Assembly (NCBI GenBank): GCA_963765625.1
Contig: CAVXXD010000009.1
Span: 62,001-126,000 of the forward strand
Reading direction: 5' to 3'
DNA length: 64,000 nt
DNA from: CAVXXD01 sp963765625
Lineage (GTDB): Bacteria; Actinomycetota; Geothermincolia; Geothermincolales; Geothermincolaceae
Part shown: positions 33,840-42,471 of the stretch, piece after piece
How the letters are laid out: each line of letters begins with the position of its first letter
Position numbering within the stretch: position 1 is the first letter of the stretch
Program-made: the position numbers and the translations under genes
The notes under the pieces: model-generated
Told to the model about the DNA's origin: nothing
Databases searched by the model: none
Seen by the model: the letters and a program-made list of their open reading frames with translations, nothing else

Positions 33840-34724
33840 ATGAAGGATCTCAGGGGAAAGACCGTACTGATCACCGGAGCCGCCAGGGGAATGGGCAGGC
33901 TGCATGCCGAGAGGTATGCGAACGAGGGGTGCAGGATAGTCCTGACCGATCTGGACCTCGAGGAACTCACCAGGACCGAGATGGAGATGAGGGCAGCCGG
34001 GTACGACGTCTACGCTTACGAACACGACGTCTGCGATTATGACAGATGCGTCGAGCTGGCAGCCAGGGTGGAAAGAGAAGCCGGTCCGGTGGACATCCTA
34101 ATCAACAACGCCGGCATCGTTTATCCCGACACCGTGCTGAACATGAGCGCAGAGATATTCCAGCGAATCACCGAGGTCAACTACCTGGGCCTGGTCTGGA
34201 TGATGAAAGCATTCGTCCCCGGGATGGTCAACCGGAAGTCCGGTCACGTGGTCAACATAGGTTCACAGGCGGCGAAGATCGGCGTGGTCAACCTCGGGCC
34301 TTACTGCGGCAGTAAGTTCGCGGTGGTCGGAGTGACCGACGCCTTCCGCCAGGAACTGGCCGGCACCGGTGTGCATTTCACCCTGGTACATGCCGGCTAC
34401 GCTTCCACCGGCATGTTCACCGGCGTCAGGGTTCCCTGGATCACCAGATGGGTGGACCCCCAGCGCGTGGTGGACGAAGCGTTGCGCGGCGTGAAGAAGA
34501 ACAAGGCCGAGGTGTTCGTCCCGCGCTGGCTCACCTGGCTGGTCGGTTTTGGCCGCGGCCTGGGGATGCCCAAGCTGATCGACCTGCTCCAGATCGCCTG
34601 GGGCGCCAAGCGCTCCGCCAAGAAGCTGGAGAAGGACCGGGGCCGTCCCCTCCTGGGGAGGCACAAAGCCGCCTCGGAGCCTTCCTCTAAAGGCCGGGTC
34701 ACGGTTGGCTCGGGGGCGCGCTGA
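33840..34724 (+). CDS. Short-chain dehydrogenase/reductase 3
   Basis: 294 residues from ATG 33840 (weak AAAGGA upstream); 24 residues longer than its neighbours at the C terminus (LLGRHKAASEPSSKG). TGAARGMG, LTDLD, INNAG, NIGSQAAKIG, Y-C-G-S-K and HAGYASTGMF. The upstream region carries TTGACA (33733-33738) and the near-palindrome GTATATACGCAGTATAC (33764-33780), which resembles the GntR operator at 28575, so it may be under the same control. Confidence 0.87.
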   Translation: MKDLRGKTVLITGAARGMGRLHAERYANEGCRIVLTDLDLEELTRTEMEMRAAGYDVYAYEHDVCDYDRCVELAARVEREAGPVDILINNAGIVYPDTVLNMSAEIFQRITEVNYLGLVWMMKAFVPGMVNRKSGHVVNIGSQAAKIGVVNLGPYCGSKFAVVGVTDAFRQELAGTGVHFTLVHAGYASTGMFTGVRVPWITRWVDPQRVVDEALRGVKKNKAEVFVPRWLTWLVGFGRGLGMPKLIDLLQIAWGAKRSAKKLEKDRGRPLLGRHKAASEPSSKGRVTVGSGAR

Positions 34725-34750
34725 TCTCCGTACGCTATAATTGAACCCAT

Positions 34751-35449
34751 ATGAAAGATAAGGATCCCTCTAGCAAAAAAATAAACATACTGGTGCTCTC
34801 CGTTCTGGCGGCCATACTGGTGGCTGTGCTGTTTGTTACCATCTTCACCGGCAGTGGTGATAACGAAAGCGACGTTGCCGGCCAGGACGACAGTGAGGTC
34901 GAAACGACCGAAGAAATCGTGACAACCAACCCGGGCGGTCCCGGCACCACGACGAACGCCGGCATCAGCATGGAAGAGTACGAGCAGGCCGTTGCAACCG
35001 GCCCGGGGGCGGGGGCGGAAAACCCTCCTTTACCTTCGGGTGAGCCGGCCACCCACAAGGGCACGGCCCTGATGACCGCAATGGTCAGCGGGCAGACCTT
35101 CAAGATCGAGGTCGCCGTGACCGTCAAGCTGGACGGCGCGGGCGGCTTCGTCTTCGCCTACGCCGGGACGGGTACCGTGCCGGTCAACCTGGGAGCCAAC
35201 GTCGCCGCCACCGCCGACTACCAGGTGGGCGGGACCTTCACCGGTACAGTCAGTGACGGGGCCTTCACCGGCAGCGGTCCCGCAGCCGTCCAGGCCACCG
35301 TGAACATGCCGGGCATGGCCCCGCAGAGCGGCAACACCACGGAGCAGCTGACCATCACCGGGAGCTTGCATGAAGCCGGCGAAGGGGTCATCGAGGGGAA
35401 CTTCGCCGGGGGTGCATACTCGGGCACCTTCCGAGCCGTGAAGTCTTGA
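34751..35449 (+). CDS. Membrane-anchored protein of unknown function
   Basis: 232 residues. Basic start (KDKDPSSKK), one TM helix at about 11-33, a Thr/Glu/Gly-rich linker (about 40-95) and a beta-rich extracytoplasmic domain with repeats of T-G-T and A-G/T-G patterns. No signal-peptidase site is obvious, so it is probably a type II membrane protein. No family recognised. Alone on the plus strand before the flavodoxin. Confidence 0.6.
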   Translation: MKDKDPSSKKINILVLSVLAAILVAVLFVTIFTGSGDNESDVAGQDDSEVETTEEIVTTNPGGPGTTTNAGISMEEYEQAVATGPGAGAENPPLPSGEPATHKGTALMTAMVSGQTFKIEVAVTVKLDGAGGFVFAYAGTGTVPVNLGANVAATADYQVGGTFTGTVSDGAFTGSGPAAVQATVNMPGMAPQSGNTTEQLTITGSLHEAGEGVIEGNFAGGAYSGTFRAVKS

Positions 35450-35497
35450 CCCCGGCTCCGTCATATTGGAAGAAGCGCGAGGGAAGGAGCAACCAAA

Positions 35498-35956
35498 ATG
35501 AAGGGAGCGGTCGTCTACCACAGCAAGTGGGGCAATTGCAAGCAAGTAGCGGAGAGCATCGCCGGGGGGCTGGCAGAGTCCGGTTACGTGGTGTCCCTGC
35601 TCGAAGCAACCACCACCAAGAAACTGGGCAGCGATATCGGCTTCATCGTAGCTGGCTCGGGTACCCGCGCCGGCAAGGCGACCGGACCCATACGCAAGTT
35701 CATAAAGAAGTATGTAGACAAGGACTGGGCAGGGAAGCCCTTCGCCGCCTTTGGTACGGGAATCAGGGGAAAGAGCGACAAACCAGACCCCAAGGGTGCC
35801 GATCAGATCGACAAGATGCTGCGCGAGAGGGACCTGCTGCCGCTTGCCGCACCCCTCAAGGCCTACGTCGAGGGGATGAAGGGCCCGCTGGCCGAAGGGG
35901 AGCTCGAACGAGCCAAACAATACGGCCGCGACATAGCCGCCGCCCTCAAAGGCTGA
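35498..35956 (+). CDS. Flavodoxin-domain protein
   Basis: 152 residues. V-V-Y-H-S-K-W-G-N-C-K-Q-V-A is a variant FMN phosphate loop, with GSGTRAGK-like second loop and A-F-G-T-G-I-R-G near the isoalloxazine site. Small electron carrier or FMN-containing quinone reductase. Located next to a QueG-like Fe-S protein on the other strand. Confidence 0.8.
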   Translation: MKGAVVYHSKWGNCKQVAESIAGGLAESGYVVSLLEATTTKKLGSDIGFIVAGSGTRAGKATGPIRKFIKKYVDKDWAGKPFAAFGTGIRGKSDKPDPKGADQIDKMLRERDLLPLAAPLKAYVEGMKGPLAEGELERAKQYGRDIAAALKG

Positions 35957-36005
35957 TTATTCCAGGCTCCACGAGTATTATCTCAAGATGATATTACCCT
36001 AAAGC

Positions 36006-36720
36006 TTAAGGTGATGCTTGTTGTTCCCGGCCCTGGGGACAGACGGATATGCAGATCCCGCAGAGGCTGATCTCCATGTCCAAACGGCGGCTGGAGACCT
36101 CGCCGGGCCGCGGCCCGGCAGGCGAAGGCATTATAAAACTCGTCCCGGTCGGTATGGATATCCCAGAGCCGGCCGTTAGCCGCCTCTCCCGGGCAGGCAC
36201 GCACGCACTCTTCGCACCCCCCGCAGCGACTCTCGTCCACGGGTGGGCGCAGCGGCTCAAGCAGCCGGTCGGTCAACACCGAGACCAGGCGCAGGCGTGG
36301 CCCGAACTCCTCCGTCACCAGCAGGTCGGTCTTGCCGATCCATCCCAGTCCCGCCCGCGTCGCCGCCATCTTGTGCGAGAAAGTGACGCGCAGGCTCTCC
36401 AGGTACAAGGAGTCATCGCACTCCTCATCCATGGTGGGAGTGATGGCCAGGGCTCGCGCGCCCAACCCCGACAGCCTGGCAGCGATGCTCCCGGCCAGTT
36501 CTTCCAACTCCAGGTTGGTCTCCCGGTACTGGTCGTAGTAGTCGCGTGTGGGGCCCTCACCTATGGAGTCTATTACGGCATCGTCCAGCCGCTTGCCCAC
36601 CACCACGGCATGGCTGTAGTCACGGTACTTCTCGTGCAGCAGCCCGCGCATGTCGGCATACCCCAAGAGGTATTCGCCCCCGGCGGGGACCAGCGCGGTG
36701 ATCTCTTCTTCTAAGCGCAT
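36006..36720 (-). CDS. QueG-like Fe-S protein with two 4Fe-4S motifs, frameshifted near its end
   Basis: About 237 residues when one extra base in the palindrome GCCGGGCCGCGGCCCGGC (about 36104-36121) is removed. S-A-M-A-A-T-R-A-G-L-G-W-I-G-K-T-D is the epoxyqueuosine-reductase-like core; 4Fe-4S motifs are C-G-G-C-E-E-C-V-R-A-C-P and, after the shift, C-G-I-C-I-S-V-C-P. QueG itself has extra HEAT repeats at its C terminus which are missing here, so this is a short relative used as an Fe-S carrier or reductive enzyme, not queuosine reductase. Substrate unknown. Confidence 0.78.
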
Positions 36721-36758
36721 AGTTCCTCCCTGTATCCCCCGCGCTTACCACCAGGTGT

Positions 36759-37790
36759 TCAGCCCGGCTTGCGGGCCGTCACCAGGCTGCGATAGACCAC
36801 CGTCGGCACGTGGCGCACGTCCTTAAAGCCGGCCATGGTGAGCATCTCTTCCATCTCGTCCAGCGAGTAACACTTTCCCTCGGTGAGGAACATGAACAGC
36901 ACGGAGTACTGAGCCACCTCCAGCGGGCCGGCTTTCCCGGCGTCGAGATGGCAGTCGTGGACCACCACCATCCCCCCCGGTTCCAGGGTGCGGAAGGATC
37001 TGGACAGCAGGTCCCGGCACGATTCCATGCCCCAGTCGTGCAGGACGTTGGAGAAGAGGTGAACGTCGAAGCCGGACGGCAGTTCGTCGGCGAACATGTC
37101 CCCCGCCATCACGTCCACCCGGCCGGCCAGGCCCCGGCGCTCGACGGCCCGCCGGGCTACCTTGTCGACGGGTGGCCGCTCCAGCACCGCCGCCGCCACG
37201 TGGGGGTGGCGTTCCGCCACCGCGCAGGCATAAACGCCGGAGCCGCCGGCGATATCCAGCAACCGGCCGTGACCCTCGCACTCCAGTGCGGCGGCCATGT
37301 GGGGCGCCAGGTAAGCCCCGCGGGTGTCCATGGCCGCGGTGAAGGAGTCTGCGAACTCTTCCCTCAGCATGGCCTCCTGCCACTCGGCTTCGTCCTTCTT
37401 CCCTCCCCAGCTCGCGGGCACGCCGGTCCGGAGCACTTCCAGCATCATGACGCAGGTGGGCCGGTCCTTGAGGGAAGCGAGATAGGGGCGGAGGTCCCAG
37501 GGCGAGCCCTGGACCAGGAACTCATCCGCCTTCCTGGTGGTGAAGAAGACTTCTCCTTCCCGCCTTACCAGGCCCATGGCCGTGCAGAGGGTCATGGCCA
37601 CGTCAGCCGGGTGCTCCCGGATGCCCAGCCCCGTGCATATCCCCGCCAGGTCCGAAGGGTTTCCTGCCAGCCAGGTGAAAAGATCCAGCCACCCCGCCGC
37701 GGCGATTATCAGATCGGCCGCGAAGATGTCTTCGCGCAGCTTGATGAGGTCGAAAGGATCGGTGAACGGGCCGTTCACGGGCATTACCAT
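36759..37790 (-). CDS. SAM-dependent O-methyltransferase (acetylserotonin/hydroxyneurosporene type)
   Basis: 343 residues from ATG 37788-37790 (AAGGAG at the spacing of six). N-terminal winged-helix dimerisation domain (about 30-100), C-terminal Rossmann MTase with L-L-D-I-A-G-G-S-G-V-Y (motif I), GDMFADELPSGFD and S-N-V-L-H-D-W, the PF00891 signature; catalytic His in the last. Methylates hydroxyl groups of small aromatics or carotenoid-like compounds in known members. 24 bases upstream is a GNAT gene on the same strand. Substrate not deducible. Confidence 0.88.
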   Translation of the reverse strand: MVMPVNGPFTDPFDLIKLREDIFAADLIIAAAGWLDLFTWLAGNPSDLAGICTGLGIREHPADVAMTLCTAMGLVRREGEVFFTTRKADEFLVQGSPWDLRPYLASLKDRPTCVMMLEVLRTGVPASWGGKKDEAEWQEAMLREEFADSFTAAMDTRGAYLAPHMAAALECEGHGRLLDIAGGSGVYACAVAERHPHVAAAVLERPPVDKVARRAVERRGLAGRVDVMAGDMFADELPSGFDVHLFSNVLHDWGMESCRDLLSRSFRTLEPGGMVVVHDCHLDAGKAGPLEVAQYSVLFMFLTEGKCYSLDEMEEMLTMAGFKDVRHVPTVVYRSLVTARKPG

Positions 37791-37813
37791 AAAGCTCTCC
37801 TTAATATTTATAC

Positions 37814-38464
37814 TTACCAGCGCAAGGAGTAGATGTAGGCGGTGGGCATGGTCCCGCCGGCGGCATATTTCTCCGGCATGGAGTATTTGTAGGACTTGAG
37901 CGGGAACTCGGCCACCCGCGAAAAACCGTAGCGCTCGTAGAAATCCCAGCTCAGCTCGGAGTCGGTGCAGACCGTGGAGTGGTGATAGCCGGCCTCTCTG
38001 GTCTTCTTGGTCCAGGCGTCCATCATGGCCCGGCCTACGCCGCCGCGGTACTCCCTCTGAGAAGTGAGCAGCAGGGTCTCCGACGGAGTGAGCGAGTGCT
38101 TGTAAAGGAAAGGCGTGTAACCGTAGAGCACCTGCAGGAAACACTTGTAGGCCAGGGTGCTCATCTCGTATCGCCTGGCTGCGAAGCGGATACCGAAATC
38201 CCCCACTTTCCACAGCTTGCGCGGCCAGTTCAGGCGGTACATGAAGCAACCCACCAGGATGCCCCGCGCCTCCCCGCCCTCCACCGCCACGAAGGTGCGG
38301 TCGCCCGCGCCGGCCATGGCCAGGACGAGGTCCTGCACCAGCCGGGGCTCCGCCTCGTCCATGATCGGCCATAGGATGTGGTGGAACCCGCTGTTGAAGC
38401 AGCGCGCCGCCGCCTCGAGGTCCCTCTTTGGATCGAATTCCCTTACCTGGTACCGGTCGTCCAT
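37814..38464 (-). CDS. GNAT-family N-acetyltransferase
   Basis: 216 residues. V-R-E-F-D start and GNAT core with EGGEARGILVG, S-Q-R-E-Y-R-G-G-V-G-R-A-M-M (acetyl-CoA loop Q/RxxGxG/A) and Y-E-R-Y-G-F near the end. Extra 60-residue insertion between strands 3 and 4 (YRLNWPRKLWKVGDFGIR). Target unknown; probably co-transcribed with the downstream methyltransferase. Confidence 0.8.
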   Translation of the reverse strand: MDDRYQVREFDPKRDLEAAARCFNSGFHHILWPIMDEAEPRLVQDLVLAMAGAGDRTFVAVEGGEARGILVGCFMYRLNWPRKLWKVGDFGIRFAARRYEMSTLAYKCFLQVLYGYTPFLYKHSLTPSETLLLTSQREYRGGVGRAMMDAWTKKTREAGYHHSTVCTDSELSWDFYERYGFSRVAEFPLKSYKYSMPEKYAAGGTMPTAYIYSLRW

Positions 38465-38572
38465 CTCTTCCTCCCTCCCTGAAAGAAAAGCGCTTTCATA
38501 GATATTACCAGAACCTCGATCCCCGATATAATGGTATTAAAGAAACCAGACCGGGGAGGTGGCACGAAAGAA

Positions 38573-39664
38573 ATGCCCGAGCACAACGGGATGACCCGGC
38601 GTGACTTCCTGAAGGTCTCAGGCATCTGCGCCGCCAGCCTGGCCTTTCCTCTGGGATGCAAAAACCCGGAAAGCGTCTTGGAAGAGCCGGTGGAAAGCAT
38701 TGTACGACTGGCATCACCATCCCCGCCGGCCGGCAGTACCACCGTAGGGATAGTGCGCGACGAAGATATCGCGGCGATGGTTAACCGGGCCATCGAAATG
38801 GCGGGCGGCCTGGAAGAGATCGACCACGGCGACACGGTGGTGATCAAACCCAACCTGACCACCGGCTTCCGCCTCCGCTCCCGCGTCACCACCCACCCGG
38901 AGGTACTGCGCGCGGTCATCGGGGCGGTCAAGAATAGAACACCCGCGAAGAACATCACCGTGGCGGAGGCCTCCGCCTACACCGATCTTTCCACCCTGGG
39001 GGTGGCGGAGAAGGTCGGGGTCTACGAAGTCGTTTCTTCGGAAGGGGTGAACTTCCTCGCCTGGGAGGATGAGGATTACGTCGAAGCAACCAGCTTCGAC
39101 TTCCGTCATATCGCCTTCAACCTGATGGTCCCGCGCTCCCTCACCGACGGTAGGTTCAAGCACTTCATCAACGTCCCCATGCTCAAAAACCACGAGGCCA
39201 TCGCTTGGGCCGACGCCGAATATACCTGCTGCATCAAGAACCACGTCGGGGTGGTCTCCCGCGAGACCAGGACCGGAGGCGGCGGCCTTGGCATCCACCA
39301 GGCGGACCTGGGAGAAAAAGTGGCGGAGTTGAACCTGGTGGTGCCGGAACACACCATGAACGTCGTCGACGCCCTGACCGTGATCCTCACCGGCGGCCCC
39401 GCCTCCGGGGAGATGCGGACAGCCGAACCTGGACTCATCCTGGCCTCGAAGGATAGGGTGGCCTGCGACTCGGTGGCCGTGGCGGTCCTCCGGCACTATG
39501 CCTCCCGGCAGGGAATCAGCCGGGACTACGTCGGCAAATCGGTCTGGCAGCAGGCGCAGATAGTGAGGGCCTTACAACTGAACCTGGGCCGCCGTAAGGA
39601 GAAAATCAAAGTCTTAAGCGACGGAGTGGGCGAGATCGACGACATCCTCACCTGTTGGGCTTGA
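38573..39664 (+). CDS. Tat-exported DUF362 protein
   Basis: 363 residues from ATG 38573. Twin-arginine signal T-R-R-D-F-L-K-V-S-G followed by a hydrophobic stretch ending P-L-G-C-K, which could also be a lipobox. DUF362 domain: V-V-I-K-P-N-L, T-T-H-P-E-V, V-P-M-L-K-N-H-E-A-I and C-I-K-N-H-V-G. Some DUF362 members bind 4Fe-4S clusters with extra motifs; none is visible here. Presumably a periplasmic or cell-surface redox-linked protein of unknown substrate. Promoter -10 TATAAT at 38527-38532. Confidence 0.8.
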   Translation: MPEHNGMTRRDFLKVSGICAASLAFPLGCKNPESVLEEPVESIVRLASPSPPAGSTTVGIVRDEDIAAMVNRAIEMAGGLEEIDHGDTVVIKPNLTTGFRLRSRVTTHPEVLRAVIGAVKNRTPAKNITVAEASAYTDLSTLGVAEKVGVYEVVSSEGVNFLAWEDEDYVEATSFDFRHIAFNLMVPRSLTDGRFKHFINVPMLKNHEAIAWADAEYTCCIKNHVGVVSRETRTGGGGLGIHQADLGEKVAELNLVVPEHTMNVVDALTVILTGGPASGEMRTAEPGLILASKDRVACDSVAVAVLRHYASRQGISRDYVGKSVWQQAQIVRALQLNLGRRKEKIKVLSDGVGEIDDILTCWA

Positions 39665-39709
39665 CCCCTACGTGCCCATGGCCCAACCTCTATGAGTTAA
39701 AATGGCATC

Positions 39710-40357
39710 ATGGAATCGCTTATTCCGAAACTGGTGATTACGGGCCTGGCCGCCTCCGTAAGCCCCGTCGCCGTCATCCTGCTGATCACGGTGATGTTCC
39801 GGGGCCATGCCCGCCGGAACTCCCTGCTCTTCCTGCTGGGGTTCGCCCTCACCCTGCTGGGCGTGGGCATGGCCCTTTTGGCCATATTACACGGCACGGG
39901 TAGCGGCGGGGGGCCTGACCGGATGGACGCCTGGCTGGATGTGGCCTTCGGCGTACTGTGCTTCGCGGCCATCCCCATGGTCCTGAGAAAGAAGCCAAAG
40001 CAACGGGCCGAAGAAGGTGAACCGGACCTGGCGGCCTGGAAGGCATTCACCCGCGGCGTGATGGCTATGCTCATCAACTCTTCTACCTGGGTCATCTACA
40101 TCTCCGGCCTGCACGAAATATCCGCGGCGGACCTTGCCTTTACCGACACCGTCCTGGCCGTCCTGATCCTGACCCTTGTTACCCTCGTAACCCTGATCAT
40201 CCCTATAGCCCTTCTGTTCGTCGCCCCGGAAAAGTCACAACGGATGCTGGCCAAGCTAAAGGACTGGCTGGATGCTCACAACAAGGCCATCGGCATCGGC
40301 ATCCTGGTGGTATTCGGGGCCTACCTGCTGATCAAGGGCATCACCGCCCTGGCCTGA
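39710..40357 (+). CDS. GAP-family (sulfolipid-1-addressing-like) membrane protein
   Basis: 215 residues, six TM helices with S-P-V-A-V-I-L-L-I-T at TM1 and a charged loop (RKKPKQRAEEGEPD) in the middle. PF11139-like layout, a LysE-superfamily relative associated with lipid or metabolite export in actinobacteria. Starts 45 bases after the DUF362 gene; could be one transcript. Function inferred from family only. Confidence 0.7.
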   Translation: MESLIPKLVITGLAASVSPVAVILLITVMFRGHARRNSLLFLLGFALTLLGVGMALLAILHGTGSGGGPDRMDAWLDVAFGVLCFAAIPMVLRKKPKQRAEEGEPDLAAWKAFTRGVMAMLINSSTWVIYISGLHEISAADLAFTDTVLAVLILTLVTLVTLIIPIALLFVAPEKSQRMLAKLKDWLDAHNKAIGIGILVVFGAYLLIKGITALA

Positions 40358-40437
40358 AGCTGCACGCCACCCGGCCGGTGGGTTTATGGCGAGGGTATAA
40401 GAAGGATGAAACACCGTCGCGATTAAGGAGGTCGGAG

Positions 40438-40932
40438 ATGAGGATACTGGTCACCTATTTCAGCCAATCGGGAAATACCAGAAAGGTGGCGGAGGCCATC
40501 GACGAAGAGTTGGGAAGCGACGCCGAACTCAAGGAGCTGTCCGAGGTGGAGAACCTCGATGGTTACGACTTGACCTTCCTCGGCTTCCCCATCATGGCCT
40601 TCGGCCCGGCCCAGCCGGCCAAAGAGTTCATGGAGAAACACGCCGATGGGAAGAAGGTCGCCCTCTTCGTGACCCACGCCGCCCCCGAGGACGAGGCCCA
40701 ACTGGAGGACTGGCTGGTGAATTGCCGCAAGGCCGCTACCTGCGCCGAGAGCGTGGGCTTCTTCCACTGCCAGGGCGAGTTGGCCGAAGCGGTGGCCGAG
40801 GCCCTGCTCAAGAGCGACAACGAGATGCTCCAGGCCTTCGGCCGGCGCCGTCCCGACACCCTGGGCCAGCCCGACGCTGAGCGCCTGGCCAGGGCCCGGG
40901 CTTTCGCTCGCGAGACGATGGAGAAGGCCTAG
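40438..40932 (+). CDS. Flavodoxin family protein
   Basis: 164 residues from ATG 40438 (ribosome site AAGGAGGTCGGAG). V-T-Y-F-S-Q-S-G-N-T-R-K-V is the FMN phosphate loop; second loop F-L-G-F-P-I-M-A-F-G-P-A-Q-P. Long C-terminal helix (about 130-164). Diverged from the flavodoxin at 35498. Low-potential electron carrier or NADPH:FMN-dependent enzyme. Confidence 0.85.
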   Translation: MRILVTYFSQSGNTRKVAEAIDEELGSDAELKELSEVENLDGYDLTFLGFPIMAFGPAQPAKEFMEKHADGKKVALFVTHAAPEDEAQLEDWLVNCRKAATCAESVGFFHCQGELAEAVAEALLKSDNEMLQAFGRRRPDTLGQPDAERLARARAFARETMEKA

Positions 40933-40965
40933 GCGGGTCAGGGACGGTCGCCCGTTCTGCCACGG

Positions 40966-41319
40966 TCACAAATCGAGAAGGGCGCAAAGGCGCTCTTCGA
41001 CCATGATCATGGTGCGCCGGTCGGCGATGCCTAACCGCCTTGTCAGCCTTGCCCGGGATATGGAGCGCAGATTCTCGCACATGGCGTAGCTTGTCTTCTT
41101 TAACCCTCCGATGTGTGGGCTTATCCCCACGTGCAGAGGTATGCCCCTGGCGGTGGTGGTCAGGGGCACCATAATCAGCAGCTCCGCCGGGCCCTGGTTG
41201 AAGAGGTCCTGTGACACCACTAATATGGGCCTCTTCCCGGCCTGCTCTCGCCCCACGGTAGTCCCAAGGTCGGCCAGCCAGACCTCCCCCCGGTGAGGGA
41301 AGCCCGGCTTAGAAGCCAT
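40966..41319 (-). CDS. MazF/PemK-type ribonuclease toxin
   Basis: 117 residues from ATG 41317-41319. R-G-E-V-W-L-A-D-L-G start, R-P-I-L-V-V-S-Q-D and V-P-L-T-T-T strands with R at the expected site and a final A-D-R-R-T-M-I-M; the PemK/MazF fold, mRNA interferase. Its start overlaps the antitoxin end by eleven bases. Two residues before the conserved GxP-like loop are unusual but the frame is intact. Confidence 0.87.
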   Translation of the reverse strand: MASKPGFPHRGEVWLADLGTTVGREQAGKRPILVVSQDLFNQGPAELLIMVPLTTTARGIPLHVGISPHIGGLKKTSYAMCENLRSISRARLTRRLGIADRRTMIMVEERLCALLDL

Positions 41320-41566
41320 CGAGGCCGTCCCCCAGCGTGACATCCCAGGCTTCCAGCTCTTCCTTGTACTCCTTCCACTTTTCCGGCTGCTCCTTGAGGC
41401 GGGCATATGCCTCGTTCGCTTCGCGTAGCATGCTGTGCTTCCAGTACTGCTTCACCGCATCCTCCAGTATAGACGCCATGGATCTGCCCTCCCGGGCGGA
41501 AAGGTCGTATAAGACATCCCGTGAGCCTGAGCCGATCCTGATCATGCACGTCTTCTTCTGGGCCAT
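41309..41566 (-). CDS. MazE-like ribbon-helix-helix antitoxin
   Basis: 85 residues from ATG 41564-41566 (MAQKKTCMIRIG). N-terminal ribbon-helix-helix (I-R-I-G-S-G-S-R-D-V-L-Y-D-L-S-A-R-E-G-R-S-M) and an acidic, flexible C-terminal tail for toxin binding. Co-translated with the toxin. Own promoter upstream. Confidence 0.8.
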   Translation of the reverse strand: MAQKKTCMIRIGSGSRDVLYDLSAREGRSMASILEDAVKQYWKHSMLREANEAYARLKEQPEKWKEYKEELEAWDVTLGDGLDGF

Positions 41567-41604
41567 GGTTCTCCTCAATGCCGGCCTGATATCCTGTATT
41601 CAGA

Positions 41605-41633
41605 ATAGTATGCTATATTGTATACATTTTCAA
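41605..41633 (-). promoter_or_regulatory. Promoter of the MazEF-type pair
   Basis: On the minus strand TTGAAA (41628-41633), 17 bases, TACTAT (41605-41610), 39 bases before the antitoxin ATG. GTATAC and AGTATGCTAT motifs inside the spacer could be antitoxin-binding sites. Inference from position and sequence. Confidence 0.6.
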
Positions 41634-41644
41634 GCGGCATACCT

Positions 41645-42382
41645 TCACTCCACCAGCAGGCCTTCCGCTTTGAAAGAAAAGGTCCCGCCCCGCCCCACGA
41701 TGACGTGGTCCACCACCTCGATGCCTACCAGACGGCCCACCCGCACCAGGCGCTCGGTGATAGCGGTGTCCTCTCGCGAAGGCTCCACCCGCCCGGAAGG
41801 ATGGTTGTGGACCAGCACGATGCCGGCGGCCCGGTCGGAGATGGCGTCGCAGAACACCTCGCGGGGGTGGACCACCGTCTGATTGAGGGTGCCGATAAAC
41901 ACGATGCGCTTCTCGAGAAGGCAGCCGCCACCGTCCAGGGTAAGGGTAAGAAAGTGCTCCTGCGGCCGCTCGATTATCTCCGCCACGATGGCGGCGACCT
42001 CCTCCGGCCCGCTCACCTTGATCCCCCCGTCCCCGAAGAAGCGCCGCGCCAGTTCCATGGCCGCCACCAGCCTGCAGCCACCGGCCATGCCCAGCCCGGG
42101 CACGGTGAGCAGTTCCTCCAGGCGAATGGACTGGCCGGCCAAGTCCAGCATGCCCAGTACGCCGATGGCCGACGCCGTCGACAGCCGGTGCCCGTTACCC
42201 TTGCCGTTCTCCTTACTGTTGCCGCTACCCGTCACCAGGTCCACCAGCTCCAGGCTGGACAGGGAGCGCGCGCCCAGCTCCGCCAGCCGCTCCCGCAGGC
42301 TTCCCCTGCCACCGTTCCCCGCACTGCTCCCGTTACCGTTCGCCCCGCTGCCCCCAGCTTCCACCAGCGTCTCCACCTGCAT
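41645..42382 (-). CDS. radC: RadC-type DNA repair/JAB protein
   Basis: 245 residues. N-terminal HhH region with L-R-E-R-L-A-E-L-G-A-R-S-L-S-S-L-E-L-V and a C-terminal JAB/MPN+ domain: E-H-F-L-T-L-T-L-D and V-L-V-H-N-H-P-S-G-R-V-E-P-S (HxHx7Sx2D zinc site). Two Gly/Asn-rich inserts near the N terminus (GANGNGSSAGNGG, about 12-25; GSGNSKENGKGNG, about 52-65) are unlike typical RadC. Function of the family is uncertain despite the name. Confidence 0.9.
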   Translation of the reverse strand: MQVETLVEAGGSGANGNGSSAGNGGRGSLRERLAELGARSLSSLELVDLVTGSGNSKENGKGNGHRLSTASAIGVLGMLDLAGQSIRLEELLTVPGLGMAGGCRLVAAMELARRFFGDGGIKVSGPEEVAAIVAEIIERPQEHFLTLTLDGGGCLLEKRIVFIGTLNQTVVHPREVFCDAISDRAAGIVLVHNHPSGRVEPSREDTAITERLVRVGRLVGIEVVDHVIVGRGGTFSFKAEGLLVE

Positions 42383-42471
42383 CCTGCTTCACTCCTTCTT
42401 CTCAACATATCATCTTGTCTATGTTGTACATTATACTAAACTAAGATAACGACATATTTCAAGGAGGATAT

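Noticed and set aside
36006..36720. Epoxyqueuosine reductase QueG
   Set aside because: C-terminal HEAT-repeat region is missing and length is too short; called QueG-like only.
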